The translations under genes and the position numbers were made by a program. From Mactra quadrangularis (lineage: Eukaryota; Mollusca; Bivalvia; Venerida; Mactridae), in contig CM046309.1 in NCBI GenBank assembly GCA_025267735.1, forward strand, positions 36,803,202 to 36,867,201: 64,000 bases of DNA, written 5' to 3'. Under the pieces are notes generated by a model. It was not told the origin of the DNA and made no database searches. It saw only the letters and a list, made by a program, of their open reading frames with translations. This document shows positions 1-13,205 of the stretch, one piece after another (position 1 is the stretch's first letter; each line of letters begins with the position of its first letter).

Positions 1-1100
1 CCATGGCAATTATTTTGCCACTGTCCGTTCCGGGGTGGAAACTCCTTTTGTTCTTATTTTTGTTATTTGTTTGTGATGTCCCTTTTCTAATAGAAAATCC
101 AAAAACATTTTCACCTTTGCTTATCTAGCTGTGTGGTGGGTGGGTGCCTTTTTGACTGTCCCTGATATTTGCTTACCCCCTTTTTAGGGCGACAGAAAGC
201 CCTAACGGGACACCGTACATAAATGTAAACATTATCTGGTGTCCTGGTGTCTTTTAAAGGCAGTAAAATATGATAACTTACCAGTACAAAACAATCATCA
301 TTAGAAGAGAATAGAACAGAACAAAGACATTTATAATTATCGGAACGAGTGTTAAATAGGCGTCTTATATATCGAACAAAATATAAAATGTTCCTTGCAA
401 AAGTTTTAGATACCGAAACATTGAAAATAATATACAGTAAATATGTGTATGTGTTTTATTGGCTAACTTTATAATAGCTCACATATCGAGAAATAGAAAA
501 CATTTGAGTATGGTATAAAACAGAAAACAGTAAACATGAATAATTTTGAATAGTTATTTGATACATCTAGATGTTTGACATATAATATCTATGGGCGTGG
601 TTAATATGCATACAGTCAATGTAAGGTCTACGCAAAATATCGGAGGATTTTGAAATATATTTGTTTTGAGTGAATCAAACGTAAGCGGACCACATATTGT
701 GAACCAGTGTTGCACTTAGAGTTCGATTTTATAATTTATACTAAGTAGATGATTACAAAATATAATTTAAAATTAAACATTTAATGGTCTTTAAAAACAC
801 TTGTCTTCTCATAAAAGTGTCAGTCAATACACATATTGTAACAATTTACGTAAGATGATAAGGTAAAATTAAATGCACTTCCAAATGATTCTAATTTTGG
901 CACTAATTACAAAGACATTGGTATACAAAGCCATGGCCTTTTATAAATATACATCTCCCTAAAACTAGAGCCCCTAATACCTACCATTATTGACACCAAG
1001 AAATCATGCCTTAATAAAAACAGACATTCATTTAAAATGATGATGAAACTAATTATGCTCAAAGCAATAGTGGTGATGACGAATGTGATAAAGAATATGA
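1..1100. other. AT-rich intergenic DNA, no gene recognised
   Basis: I see no convincing exon, RNA gene or repeat array in this stretch. Frames are short and broken by stops on both strands. The first ~240 bases are richer in G+C than what follows but I recognise nothing in them. Confidence 0.5.
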
Positions 1101-1115
1101 GACCTGTAGGTTTAT

Positions 1116-1500
1116 TTGTCAGATGGTGATAATAACGATATTGTTTGCAAAAATAATTACGAAAAATACGATGATGATAATAATAATGATGATGAAGACG
1201 ACGACGAAGCGATGATGAATCTAACGATTCAAACGATTGAGATAATAATAATGCGTCTTAAGAACCTGATGATAAGGATGAAGATGATGTTAATGTTGAT
1301 GATTAATGCTATGGTGATAATGATGATGACGAGGATGGGTGCTTGGTACGAAACAGATGACATGATTATGATGAAAAAAAAGTGATTACTGCTGATAATT
1401 GAGCTTTGATAATGATGATGGTGGCGATAATGATGAAGGTCATGGAGGTGATGATTAAAACGACTAAAACAATGATGATGGTGGTGTTAATGATTATCCT
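1116..1500 (+). repeat. Imperfect GAT trinucleotide-rich microsatellite
   Basis: Dense GAT/GAC/AAT triplets (gatgatgat, gatgaagacgacgacgaag and similar) run through this stretch. An 89-codon frame rich in Asp, Asn and Met lies over it, but the residue bias is that of the triplet repeat. There is no sign of a protein family, so I treat it as a degenerate microsatellite. Confidence 0.7.
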
Positions 1501-2515
1501 AATTTAGACAATGTCTTAAGTTGAGGATTACGAAGCTAACAATTATCGAATCAATTGTGTTAGTACTTACTAGTAATTATAGAGTTTAATACTTGTTGAC
1601 CTTGTTTATATTTGATGACTGAATATAAATTGAGATGACCGGAAACACTGTAGTTATGGTCACTTTAAGAGATACTAAATACAATAATATCTTCTTTACA
1701 TTAGAGTACAGTTCATTGTATTGAATATAGCTTTTACATTTTGTAAGCATGTTCCATCGCTCTGATTTAGAAAGGTATAATGTTTGGTTTGTTCATTTTA
1801 ACTTTGTAGATGCTTAGATGGTGTACCTAAATCAAACTATAAAGGTCTTGTTAATTGTACGACCTGTAATTGTCTTTAACAGTGTGATTTATCCATATTT
1901 AGAGTTTTTATTCTATTTTTTTTATTCAATTATTTTCATGACCTATTTACTATCCCTCTACGGTAAACTCGTTGTGTATCGAATGATAAATTATCTAGAG
2001 GTTGGGGATTTTGATTCCAGGAGGTCCCTCACATAACTTCGGAAGTTTGGGCAAGAACTATACATTACATATTCAAATAATATGGTAATTACACCTACAC
2101 GACAATATTTGTTTAGTTTCGACCCGTAGACTACATTGAATTGTGGCATTTCATTACCAACTTCTTGTTGATTTTACTAAACGGGCGGAACATTAAACGG
2201 GTGTAAATATTATTTATGTATAACTTGTTATGATGGACTAAAGTTTAACTGTTAAATATTGATACCACAGCAGCAGTGTTATATACTTAACGAAACTTTT
2301 AAGGACCCCGAATTCAATATTATAGGAAATGTTTATTTTTCAACATTTATGTCTGATTAATAATGGAATTATGTATAGGACCATTCTGACCTTTGCTTGC
2401 ATGGCTTTTATGCTGCTTATCGATGCAAAACCGTTTGGTCGTGCATGCGTTGATATGGAAAGATTTCTAATTGCTTGGATTTAACAGTTAAATAGCACTT
2501 AGAAATCTTAACCTG

Positions 2516-2582
2516 TATGTGACGCACCGCCTTGTAAAAGACCTTTGACAATTTCTCGTTCTTGAAGCGACATTCGAGCCAT
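2516..2582 (-). pseudogene. Possible N-terminal scrap of a Tc1-like transposase
   Basis: Read on the minus strand from 2582, about 22 codons begin MARMSLQEREIVKGLLQGG. This resembles the start of the helix-turn-helix region of Tc1-like or IS630-type transposases ('REIVxLxxxG'). The frame is lost downstream after ~66 nt and nothing recognisable as a DDE domain follows. The match is short and from memory, so it may be chance. Confidence 0.3.
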
Positions 2583-3501
2583 TTCTTGATTTTTCGTTGT
2601 GCATATCAACACACTAATGATTTTCACCAAAACTGACCACGGTGGGTTTTTGCACGAGAAGCACGTGTCCATTTCCGCTTTTCATCGCATGCAAGACAAA
2701 ACCAATTTTGCATCTATTCAAAAACATAAAATTCATGCAAGCAGAAGACAGTATAGTCCTATACACAATTCCATTAACGATCGGACATTAATAATGAAAA
2801 ATAAAAATTTCCAACAACATTGAAATCGGGGCACTTAGAAGTTTCGTTAAGTATATACATTGTAACTTAAAATAGAGATAGGTTTATTTTGAAATAGTGT
2901 AAGATTATTTCAATATTTATTAAAATGATTTATGGATATCACTCTAGATCCAGAATGGTCTGGTTGTTTCTGTTTATAACGTACATGTTTACAACGTCAC
3001 TATTAAAACGAGCGAAGGCGTATCTCAATCTAAAAACTATTTCAACCAGCGTTATTTTAAGTTTCAGTTTTGGATGGTTTAAAATACCGTAATCTGATAT
3101 TTTGATTTATTTTCAACGTAATAGATAGTTAACATTTTAACATTTGCTTTGTGGTTATTTTCAAATTATTTTGATTAGAAATAAATTGAGTAGAATACAG
3201 ACGAAGAGACAATGTATGAAGTCATATCCTTATACAAAACCGCATCATACTTTATATGAAGCTTCATTTATATAATATGTACATAATATGTCAAAATTGT
3301 ATTACAAAACATCGACTAGTAGTAGGTCCGTAGAAAGTGTTTAATATTGTGAACTGTGCATCTATACTAGAGGTAGACATCTGGTCTAACATAATAATTA
3401 CTATGAATTATTTTGATATATAAATGACTATTTGTATTGCAAACCTATACCTTAGATAGGCTGTGGCAGCCGTGGCTGCATTTTGTATGTGAATAATCTA
3501 T

Positions 3502-3510
3502 GTGAATGAT
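3502..3510. repeat. Left target-site duplication of the giant foldback element
   Basis: GTGAATGAT lies immediately outside the left terminus AGGTCTGTGAAG. The identical nine bases lie immediately outside the right terminus at 11484-11492. Confidence 0.85.
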
Positions 3511-3889
3511 AGGTCTGTGAAGTTAGCTATCTATTGTCTATTCTCTATTCAAAAGTCTATTCGCACAATAGACAGCTATGTATTGAGAAATCTATTCATT
3601 CAGAAGTCTATTCGCATTTACTGTATACATAAATATAGGTAAGTTCAAATATCTGTACAAAAATCTGTTCACAAAATGCCGAAAAGACAGCTGTCTATTC
3701 GGAAGTCTATTCAGAAGTCTATTCGAAAAAAAGTCAGTAGTGCAATCAAACAGATTTAAAAGTCTTTTCATGGAATACGTAAAGAGACAAATGTCCATTC
3801 AAAAGTCTTTTCAGAAGTTTATTCGCAAAAACATAGTAGTGCAATCTGAATGAGCAAGGTTTCTATTCCAAGAATGCAAGCGACAAATG

Positions 3890-6870
3890 TCCATTCAAAA
3901 GTCTTTTCAGAACTCTATTCGCAAAATCATATATATGCTTTAAGAATGTGTCTGTAGTCTATTATAAAGTTTCCAATAGAGAGCTGTCCATTCAAAAGTC
4001 TATTCAGAAGTCTATTTGCAAAATCATATATATGCATTAAGAATGTGTCTAAAGTCTACCATAAGTTGCGAACAGACAGATGTCCATTCAAATGTCTATT
4101 CAGAAGTCTATTCGCAAAATCATGTATATGCATTCAGAATGAGTCAGAAGTCTTTTATAGAGTTTCGAATAGAGAGCTGTGCATTCAAAAGTCTATTCAG
4201 AAGTCTATTCGCAAAATCATATATATGCATTAAGAATGTGTCTAAAGTCTACCATATAGTTGCGAATAGACAAATGTCCATTCAAATGTCTTTTCAGAAG
4301 TCTATTCGCAAAATCATGTAAATGCATTCAGAATGAGTACGAAGTCTTTTAATGAGTTTCGAATAGAGAGATGTCCATTCAAAAGTCTATTCAGAAATCT
4401 ATTCGCGAAATCTGGTAAATGCTTGCAGAATGAGTCAGAAGTCTTTTATAGAGTTTCGAATAGAGAGCTGTCCATTCAAATGTCTATTCAGAAGTCTATT
4501 CCAAAAGACTAAGTAATGTAATGCAATTTAAACAGATTGAAAGTCTTTTCGCGGAACATGAAAAGAGTCAAATGTCCATTCAAAAGTCTATTCAGAAGTC
4601 TATTCGCAAATTATATTATATGCATTAAAAATGTGTCTAAAGTGTACTATAAAGTTGCGAATAGACAGATGTCCATTCAAATGTCTTTTCAGAAGTCTAT
4701 TCGCAAAAATCATGTATATGCATTCAGAATGAGTCAGAAGTCTTTAATAGAGTTTCGAATAGAGAGATGTCCATTCAAAAGTCTATTCAGAAGTCTTTTC
4801 GCGAAATCTGGTTAATGCGTTCAGAATGAGTCAGAAGTCTATCATACAGTAGCGAATGCAAAGCTGTCCATTCAAAAGTCTATTCAGAAGTCTATTCGCA
4901 AAATCATACATATGCATTTAAAATGTGTCAAAAGTCTATTCAAAGAGTAGCAAATGGATAATTGTCCATTCAAATGTCTATTCAGAAGTCTATTTGCCAA
5001 ATCATGTATATGCATTCAGAATGAGTCAGAAGTCTTTTATAGAGTTTCGAATAGATAGCTGTCCATTCAAAAGTCTATTCAGAAGTCTATTCGCAAAATC
5101 ATATATATGCATTAAGAATGTGTCTTAAGTCTACTATAAAGTTGCGAATAGACAAATGTCCATTCAAATGTCTTTTCAGAAGTCTATTCGCAAAATCATG
5201 TATATGCATTCAGAATGAGTCAGAAGTCTTTAATAGAGTTTCGAATAGAAAGATGTCTATTCAAAAGTCTATTCAGAAGTCTATTCGCGAAATCTGGTTA
5301 ATGCGTTCAGAATGAGTCAGAAGTCTATCATACAGTAGCGAATGCACAGCTGTCCATTCAAATGTCTATTCAGAAGTCTATTCGCAAAATCATATATAAA
5401 CATTAAGAATGTCTGAAGTCTATTATAAAGTAGCGAATAGACAGATGTCCATTCAAATGTCTATTCAGAAGTCTATTCGCAAAATTACGTATATACATTC
5501 AGAATGAGTTAGAAGTCTTTATAAAGTAGCGAAAGGCAGCTGTCCATTCAAAAGTCTATTCAGATGTCAATTCGCCAAATCGTATATATGCAGTTAAAAT
5601 GTGGCAGAAGTCTATTTAAAGAGTAGCAAATAGACAATAATTTTTGCAAATGACTTTTCAGAATTATATTCGCAAAATCATACATATGCATTTAAAATGT
5701 GTCAAAAGTCTATTCAAAGAGTAGCAAATAGATAGCTGTCCATTCAAATGTCTATTCAGAAGTTTATTTGCGAAATCATGTATATGCATTCAGAATGAGT
5801 CAGAAGTCTTTTATAGAGTTTCGAATAGATAGCTGTCCATTCAAAAGTCTATTCAGAAGTCTATTCGCAAAATCATATATATGCATTAAGAATGTGTCTA
5901 AAGTCTACCATAAAGTTGCGAATAGACAGATGTCCATTCAAAAGTCTTTTCAGAAGTCTATTTGCAAAATCATGTATATGCATTCAGAATGAGTAGGAAG
6001 TGTTTTATAGAGCTTCGAATAGAGAGCTGTCCATTCAAAAGTCTATTCAGAAGTCTATTCGCAAAATCTGGTAAATGCGTTCAGAATGAGTCAGAAGTCT
6101 TTTATACAGAAGTAAATACACAGCAGTCCATTCAAATATCTATTCAGAAGTCTATTTGCAAAATCATATATATGTATTAAGAATGTGTCAGATGTTTTTT
6201 ATATAGTTGCGGATAGAGAGATGTCCATTCAAAAGTCTATTTAGAAGTCTATTCCAAAAAAGTCAGTAATGCAATCAAACAGATTTAAAAGTCTTTTCGT
6301 GGTATACGTAAAAAGACAAATGTCTATTCGAAGTGTATTCAGAAGTCTATTCGCAAAATCATATATATATGCATTAAGAATGTGTCTAAAGTGTACTATA
6401 AAGTTGCGAATAGACAGATGTCCATTCAAATGTCTATTCAGAAGTCTATTCGCAAAATCATGTATATGCATTCAGAATGAATCAGAAGTCTTTCATAGAG
6501 TTTCGAATAGAGAGATGTTCATTCAAAAGTCTATTCAGATGTCCATTCGCGAAATCTGGTAAATGCGTTCAGAATGAGTCAGAAGTCTTTTATAGAGTTT
6601 CGAATAGACAGATGTCCATTCAAATGTCTATTTAGAAGTCTATTCGCCAAAAAACTCAGTAATGCAATCAAACAGATTGAAAGTCTTTTGCGGAATATGA
6701 AAAGAGGCAAATGTCCATTCAAAAGTCTATTCAGAAGTCTATTCGCAAATTATATATGCATTCAAATGTGTCCTTAGTCTATTATAAAGTTAGAATAGAC
6801 AGCTGTCCATTGAAATGTCTTTTCAGAAGTCTATTTGGAAACTTATGTAAATCGATTCAGAATGTGTCAG
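3890..6870 (+). repeat. Left arm: ~97-bp tandem repeat array, about 30 copies
   Basis: The core ATTCAGAAGTCTATTCGCAA recurs roughly every 97 bp (for example near 4100, 4198, 4296). Between cores are short variable segments containing ATATATGCATT(A/C)AGAATG. Inside each unit, words such as GAATAGAC and GTCTATTC are themselves inverted, so units can pair locally. The many 60-100-codon frames ending in ...RSLFAKS... are the repeat read in one frame and are not genes. Confidence 0.9.
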
Positions 6871-7410
6871 GTGTAATTGTGATAGACCTGCCAAGTTTAT
6901 TGAAGTTTGCGTGCTTTGCCTGAATTAAGTAAGTTTCTTAACTCTCGTAAACATAAATGAATCTCCCGAATATTTCGGCAATTGTAGGTGAAGGTCGAAT
7001 TTGCCTTTTCATATCGTTGTAATTTTGCCGTTTCTGTAAACCAAATCGAGCCGGTAAATCTGGTTCAAACATGGTCACTGTACCGTAGATTACACAAGTG
7101 CAAATTCAAATACGGTAACCAGTGCTGGTTTTATTCGAGGAAGCGCCATTGTTTGAGACATGCTAATATTTCGAAGTTTGTAGGTAGAAACCTTTGAATT
7201 TCATATTAAATCGTAAACAAAGTGTTATTATCCACAAGAAAAATAAGCGCCAAAAGTAACTACTTTACATTTACATTTAAGTGATTGAGCCTGTAAAAAT
7301 GATTATTTTTGTTTTATAAGAAACACAATTTTACGCCATTTTGTTAAGTTCTTTTGTCGGTGCAACAGCGTGACGTCAATCGTGGTGTTTTCTCACAGGT
7401 CCGTGCTTGT

Positions 7411-7412
<2 letters not shown>

Positions 7413-7445
<33 letters not shown>
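7413..7445. repeat. (TA)n microsatellite
   Basis: About 16 uninterrupted TA dinucleotides lie next to the palindromic element that follows. TA tracts are common insertion targets for TIR elements. Confidence 0.9.
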
Positions 7446-7446
<1 letters not shown>

Positions 7447-7448
7447 GT

Positions 7449-7520
7449 CATTCGGAACTACCTCGGCGATTTTCCACGCAAATACAAATTCGTAGATGAT
7501 CGCCGAGGTCGTTCCGAATG
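7449..7520. mobile_element. Short palindromic MITE, CATTCGGAAC family, copy 1
   Basis: Arms of 22 bp (CATTCGGAAC(T/G)ACCTCGGCGAT, one mismatch) face each other across a ~28-bp loop. Related termini occur at 39231-39301 and inside the larger palindrome at 59292-59566. It sits in the spacer of the foldback element. Confidence 0.75.
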
Positions 7521-7829
7521 ATATAATGTATTCATCTTGTAACCGAAATGAAAAGGGCAGACAAAAACCAATTAGAAGTATTAATCTCATGCCAATAGTT
7601 GTTTTTAAAAGTCCGTAAGACCTGATTACAAAAAAAGAAGTAATTCAGCTGCCGAGAGAAGACTTACTACCAGGAGAAAAATAGAAATCTTGCTTTGAAT
7701 AGAAAAAAGTAGACCTTCTTCAAAGAGCATGTCTATTCACAAACCCAGCAAATAATTCTGACACATTAAAAATGCATATGAATGATTTTGTTAAAGGACT
7801 TCTAACAAATAATTTGAATATGTTTATTT

Positions 7830-10800
7830 ATCACTTTTCAAAAAGAAACTTCTGCTACATTCTGAATGCGAACTACTGTTTGCAAATAGGACAGCAGTCT
7901 ATTCCTAACCCTACCTTTGACTTGTGACACATTCTTTATGCATATAAAAGATTTTGCAAATCGACTTCGGAATAGACATTTGAATGGACAGCTCTCTATT
8001 CGCAACTTTTTAATATACTTCAGACACATTCTGGAATATTCTAACTGCATATATATAATTTTGCGAATAGACTTCCGAAAAGACATTTGTATGGACAGCT
8101 CTCTATTCGCAACTTTATAATAGACTTCAGACTCATTCTGAATGCAAATACATGATGTTACGAAAAGACTTTTGAATAGACATTTGAATGGACATCTGTC
8201 TATTCGCAACTTTATAATAGACTTCAGTCACATTCTTAAGGCATATATATAATTTTGCAAATAGACTTCTGAATAGACATTTGAATGGACAGCTCTCTAT
8301 TCGCAACTTTATCACAGACTTCAGTCACATTCTGAATGCATAAATATGATTTTGCGAATAGACTTCTGAATAGACATTTGAATGGACATCTGTCTATTTG
8401 CAACTTTATAATAGACTTCTGACTGATTTTGAATGCATATATATGATTTTGCGAATAGACTTCTGAATAGACATTTGAATGGACAGCTCTCTATTCGAAA
8501 CTCTATAATAGGCTTTAGACTCATTCTGAAGGTATATACATGATTTTGCGAATAGACTTCTGAATAGACATTTGAATAGACATCTGTCTATTCGCAACTT
8601 TATCATAGACTTCAGTCACATTCTTAATGCATATATATGATTTTGCGAATAGACTTCTGAATAGACATTTGAATGGACATCTGTCTATTCGCAACTTTAT
8701 TATAGACTTCAGTCTCATTCTTAAGGCATATATATAATTTTGCAAATAGACTTCTGAATAGACATTTGAATGGACAGCTTTCTATTCGCAACTTTATAAT
8801 AGACTTCAGTCACATTCTGAATGCATATATATGATTTTGCGAATAGACTTCTGAATAGACATTTGAATGGACATCTGTCTATATGCAACTTTATAATAGA
8901 CTTCTGACTCATTTTGAATGCATATATATGATTTTGCGAATAGACTTCTGAATAGACTTTTGAATGGACAGCTCTCTATTCGAAACTCTATAATAGGCTT
9001 TAGACTCATTCTGAAGGTATATACATGATTTTGCGAATAGACTTCTGAATAGACTTTTGAATGGACAGCTCACTATTCGAAACTCTATAAAAGACTTCTG
9101 ACTAATTCTGAATGCATATACATGATTTTGCGAATAGACTTCTGAATAGACTTCTGAATAGACATTTGAATGGACATTTGTCTATTCACAACTTTATAAT
9201 ACACTTCAGACACATTCTTAATAATTTTGCGAATAGACTTCTAAATAGACTTTTGAATGGACAGCTCTCTATTCGAAACTCTATAAACGATATCAGACTC
9301 ATTCTGCAGGCATATACATGATTTTGCGAATAGACATCTGAATAGACATTTGAATGGACATCTGTCTATTTGCAACTTATAATAGACTTCTGACTCATTT
9401 TGAATGCATATATATGATTTTGCGAATAGACTTCTGAATAGACTTTTGAATGGACAGCTCTCTATTCGAAACTCTATAATAGGCTTTAGACTCATTCTGA
9501 AGGTATATACATGATTTTGCGAATAGTCTACTGAATAGACATTTGAATAGACATCTGTCTATTCACAACTTTATCATAGACTTCAGTCACATTCTTAATG
9601 CATATATATGATTTTGCGAATAGACTTCTGAATAGACATTTGATTGGACAGCTCTCTATTCGCAACTTTATAATAGACTTCAGTCACATGCTTAATGCAT
9701 ATATATAATTTTGCGAATAGACTTCTGAATAGACTTTTGAATGGACAGCTCTCTATTCGTAACTCTTTATAAAAGACTTCTGACTCATTCTGAACGCATT
9801 TACCAGGTTTTGCGAATAGACTTCTGAATAGACTTTTGAATGGGCAGCTTTCTATTCGAAACTCTATAAAAGACTTCTGACTCAATCTGAATGCATATAC
9901 ATAATTTAGCGAATAGACTTCTGAATGGACATTTGAATGGACATGTTTTTATTTGCAACTTCATGATAGACTTCAGACACATTCTCAATGCAAATATATT
10001 ATTTTTCGAATAGACTTCTGAATAGACATTTGAATGGACAGCTCTCTATTCAAAACTCTATAAAAGACTTCTGACTAATTCTGAATGCATATACATGATT
10101 TTGCGAATAGACTTCTGAATAGACTTCTGAATAGACATTTGAATGGACATTTGTCTATTCGCAACTTTATAATACACTTCAGACACATTCTTAATAATTT
10201 TGCGAATAGACTTCTAAATAGACTTTTGAATGGACAGCTCTCTATTCGAAACTCTATAAACGATATCAGACTCATTCTGCAGGCATATACATGATTTTGC
10301 GAATAGACTTCTGAATAGACATTTGAATGGACATCTGTCTATTTGCAACTTTACAATAGCCTACAGACACATTCTTAATGCATATATATGATTTTGCGAA
10401 TAAACTTCTGAATAGACTTTTGAATGGACAGCTCTCTATTCGAAACTCTATAATAGACTTCTGCCTCATTCTGAACGCATTTACCGATTTTTTCGAATAG
10501 ACTTTTGAATAGACTTTGAATGGACATCTTTCTATTCGCTACTTTAAAATAGACGTCAGACACATTCTAAATGCGTATTTGCATATGATGTTGCGAATAG
10601 ACTTCTGAATAGACATTTGAATGGACAGCTGTGTATTTGCTACTGTTTGTTAGTTTGACTCATTCTGAACGCATTCACCAAATTTTGCGAATAGATTTCT
10701 GAATAGACTTTTGAATGGACAGCTCTCTATTCGAACTCTATAATAGATTTCTGACCCATTCTGGACGCATTCACCAGATTTTGCGAATAGACTTCTGAAT

Positions 10801-11170
10801 AGACATTTAAATGGACATCTGTCTATTTGTAACTTTAAAATAGACTACAGACAAATTCTTTATGCATATATATGATTTTGCGAATAGACTTCTGAATAGA
10901 CTTTTGAATGGACAGCTGTCTATTTGAAAATCTATAATAGAATTCTGACTCATTCCGAATGCATTCACCAGATATTGCAAATAGTCTTTTGAATAGACAT
11001 TTGAATGGATATCTATCAATTCCCAACTTAATAATAGACTTCAGACACAGTCTTAAGGCACATATATGATTTTGCGAATAGATATCCGAAAAGACATTTG
11101 AATGGACATTTGTCCCTGGATTTTTGGGAATAGACATCTTGATCATTAAGATTTCATTACTATGTTTTGC
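7830..11170 (-). repeat. Right arm: ~97-bp tandem repeat array, inverted
   Basis: The same ~97-bp unit as the left arm appears here as its reverse complement: GATTTTGCGAATAGACTTC recurs about every 97 bp (near 8350, 8447, 8639). There are about 33 units, some nearly identical to each other: the segments near 9060-9330 and 10030-10310 match over ~250 bp. That implies recent duplication or gene conversion within the arm. Confidence 0.9.
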
Positions 11171-11483
11171 GAATAAACTTCTGAATAGACTTTTGAATGG
11201 ACATTTGTCTATTTATGTATTCTATGAAAAGACTTTTAAATCTGTTTGATTGCATTACTGGTTTTTTTCGAATAGACTTCTGAATAGATTTCCGAATAGA
11301 CAGCTGTCTTTTCGGCATTTTGTGTACAGATTTTTGTACAGATATTTGAACTTTCCTATATCAATGTATACAGTAAATGCGAATAGATTTCTGCATGAAT
11401 AGATTTCTCAATACATAGCTGTCCATTGAGCGAATAGACTTTTGAATAGAGAATAGACAATAGATCGCTAACTTCACAGACCT

Positions 11484-11492
11484 GTGAATGAT
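11484..11492. repeat. Right target-site duplication of the giant foldback element
   Basis: GTGAATGAT follows the terminal AGACCT directly and is identical to 3502-3510. The next two bases (AG) also match the bases after the left copy, so the duplication could be read as up to 11 bp. Confidence 0.85.
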
Positions 11493-12530
11493 AGCCTTGT
11501 AAATATTATGTTTACCTTATCGGGGCTAATTACAATCCAGATTGGATTCCTGACCCTAACTAGGAAGATGATGATAAGTGACAATATTAGTGACTCGCCA
11601 ACCCCTATACTTTTGTGTGAGATGGCAGTCTTGTAGAACAATCTATGTAAATGTTTGATATATAAATATTTTGTAAATCTTAAAGATGATACTATTAAGG
11701 ACTCTCCTAATTATTAAGTGTGAGGAGAAAGCATTTTAATTTTAGAACTAGTAATGTATATTACATCCTTGTCCGTAATATGCAAACCTTATAGTGGCGA
11801 TATTATTAAGCCTTCCCCACCAACCTCCTGCCTCTCTAGTTACTACGCCCTTATTACATATGTACCTGAATTTTATAATTCAATCTGAATACATGTAACA
11901 TGAAACCTACTGTGAATACATTGTATATTGATGTATGTAAACATAAAAAAGCTTATACATTTCACGTATGTATTATATATACGTATATTAAGTCACGAAA
12001 TCCTTTAAAAATATTGTCACTAAATACGTCCATGTGGTACATATTGTCATCAAAAACCAACTTAATCAGAACGATTTCTCAAATCTCGATTGTATCAGGG
12101 GTGCATGTAACAAGACAGTACATTATAGTTTGTTAACATCGCATCTTCGTTTTGTTGTTTGTTTACATTGACTTGTGACACCAAAAGGAAGGAATGTCCT
12201 CTTCTTCATATTAAGAATCATTGCAGCATATTACCAACAAACTTACGACAATTTAGCTAATAAATAACGACTAAAATCAGTCGTAAGACATTTGATAATA
12301 CGGACCCATTTCCTGTGTTGCATAATTAGATATAATATTATGCAACATGTGTTTTAATGAAACCAGACAGGTTTATAAACGTATTATTTACAAAAACAAT
12401 GTGTAATAGTTGCTCTTGTTTGAAAATTCTCAAAATGACTTGAGAGAGCATTGTTTTCACATTTCTTAGATGTACTTGTTAGTCTGTCAATTTGATCATT
12501 TCATTAATATGTTTATCCTAATTTATACTA
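11493..12530. other. Intergenic DNA, no gene recognised
   Basis: AT-rich sequence with short frames only. CTTACGAC / GTCGTAAG words near 12243-12290 resemble the TIR of the MITE at 15405-15645 but have no clear boundaries. Confidence 0.5.
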
Positions 12531-12539
12531 GCAAGACTG

Positions 12540-12727
12540 CACAAGTTCTTACAACTTATACCAATCCCTTTCCTGACCGCTTTCTGGTCCCCAAAACTGA
12601 AGTAGAAGGATAAGTTTATTTTATCAAGGAAGCAATGGGGTAGATTTTCGATGTAAATTGAACCAACGCGGAGCTGTCAATCAAATAACTACTAGTCCAA
12701 CATCGTAACCACTCGACCAGGCTCTCT
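12540..12727 (-). mobile_element. Degraded tRNA-derived SINE (family B), copy 1
   Basis: On the minus strand a tRNA-like head (GAGTGGTTACGATGTTGGAC) is followed by a body ending in GGGGACCAGAAAGCGGTCAGG. The same head and GGGGACCAGAAAGC body occur at 37435-37603. Both copies are diverged and lack clear target duplications. Confidence 0.55.
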
Positions 12728-13205
12728 TCACGCGCTTACTCGATATCAAAGTAATAGAGAACTTGTAACCCTGGCTATCCTAAGTTAGTTCGTTTCCACA
12801 TACTAAGCCTTATGATATTTTTTAACTCAAAACTCTATATATAATACAATATTTTAATAAAGACATAATATTATTTACAAAAAAAGAGAAGAAATATAAT
12901 ATATAATCCATGACCTTGAATGGGTCGTTTCATAAAATCTACATACCAAGATTATGTCACGTTTGTGTCATTCAAACATTAAAAGAGAACTTAAAATTAT
13001 GAAATATATATGTTATTACCATGCGTGACTATATTAAAGTAAACAAAATTGCACACATATCTGTTTTATGATTAATTTATGAAATCATGCAAAATGATTA
13101 TCATTGCGAAGGTTGTATTAACACCTACATTAGGTATAAATATATTTTAAATTTATGTTTTCATTATGGTAGCCTGTTCCACTTTGCTGACATTCAGGGG
13201 ATATA

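Larger units (their letters stand above)
6870..7830. other. Central spacer of the foldback element
   Basis: Unique-looking DNA between the two arms. It contains a (TA)n tract and a short palindromic MITE, annotated separately. No transposase or other protein family is recognisable in any frame, so the spacer does not supply the mobilising enzyme. Confidence 0.7.
3511..11483. mobile_element. Giant non-autonomous foldback transposon (~8.0 kb)
   Basis: The two ends are long inverted repeats. The left starts AGGTCTGTGAAGTTAGC and the right end reads the same on the other strand. Inward from each end comes a unique-looking ~350-bp zone, seen in inverted form at 3511-3880 and 11170-11483. Each arm then continues as tandem ~97-bp repeats, forward in the left arm and reverse-complemented in the right. 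About 0.9 kb of unrelated DNA (6870-7830) separates the arms. A perfect 9-bp duplication flanks the whole. This is the architecture of Drosophila Foldback (FB) elements: subrepeat-built arms with a 9-bp target duplication. A Mutator-like (9-11 bp) or P-type origin is also possible. No transposase frame is present, so it must move in trans or be dead. Superfamily is inference. Confidence 0.85.

Noticed and set aside
1116..1385. Asp/Asn/Met-rich 89-codon frame
   Set aside because: Residue bias follows the GAT microsatellite; no family resemblance.
3592..11146. Dozens of 60-120-codon frames with RSLFAKS-like repeats
   Set aside because: They are one or two frames of the ~97-bp foldback repeat on each arm and change frame from unit to unit.
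12243..12290. Separate MITE with CTTACGAC ends
   Set aside because: Only short related words, no boundaries or target duplication.
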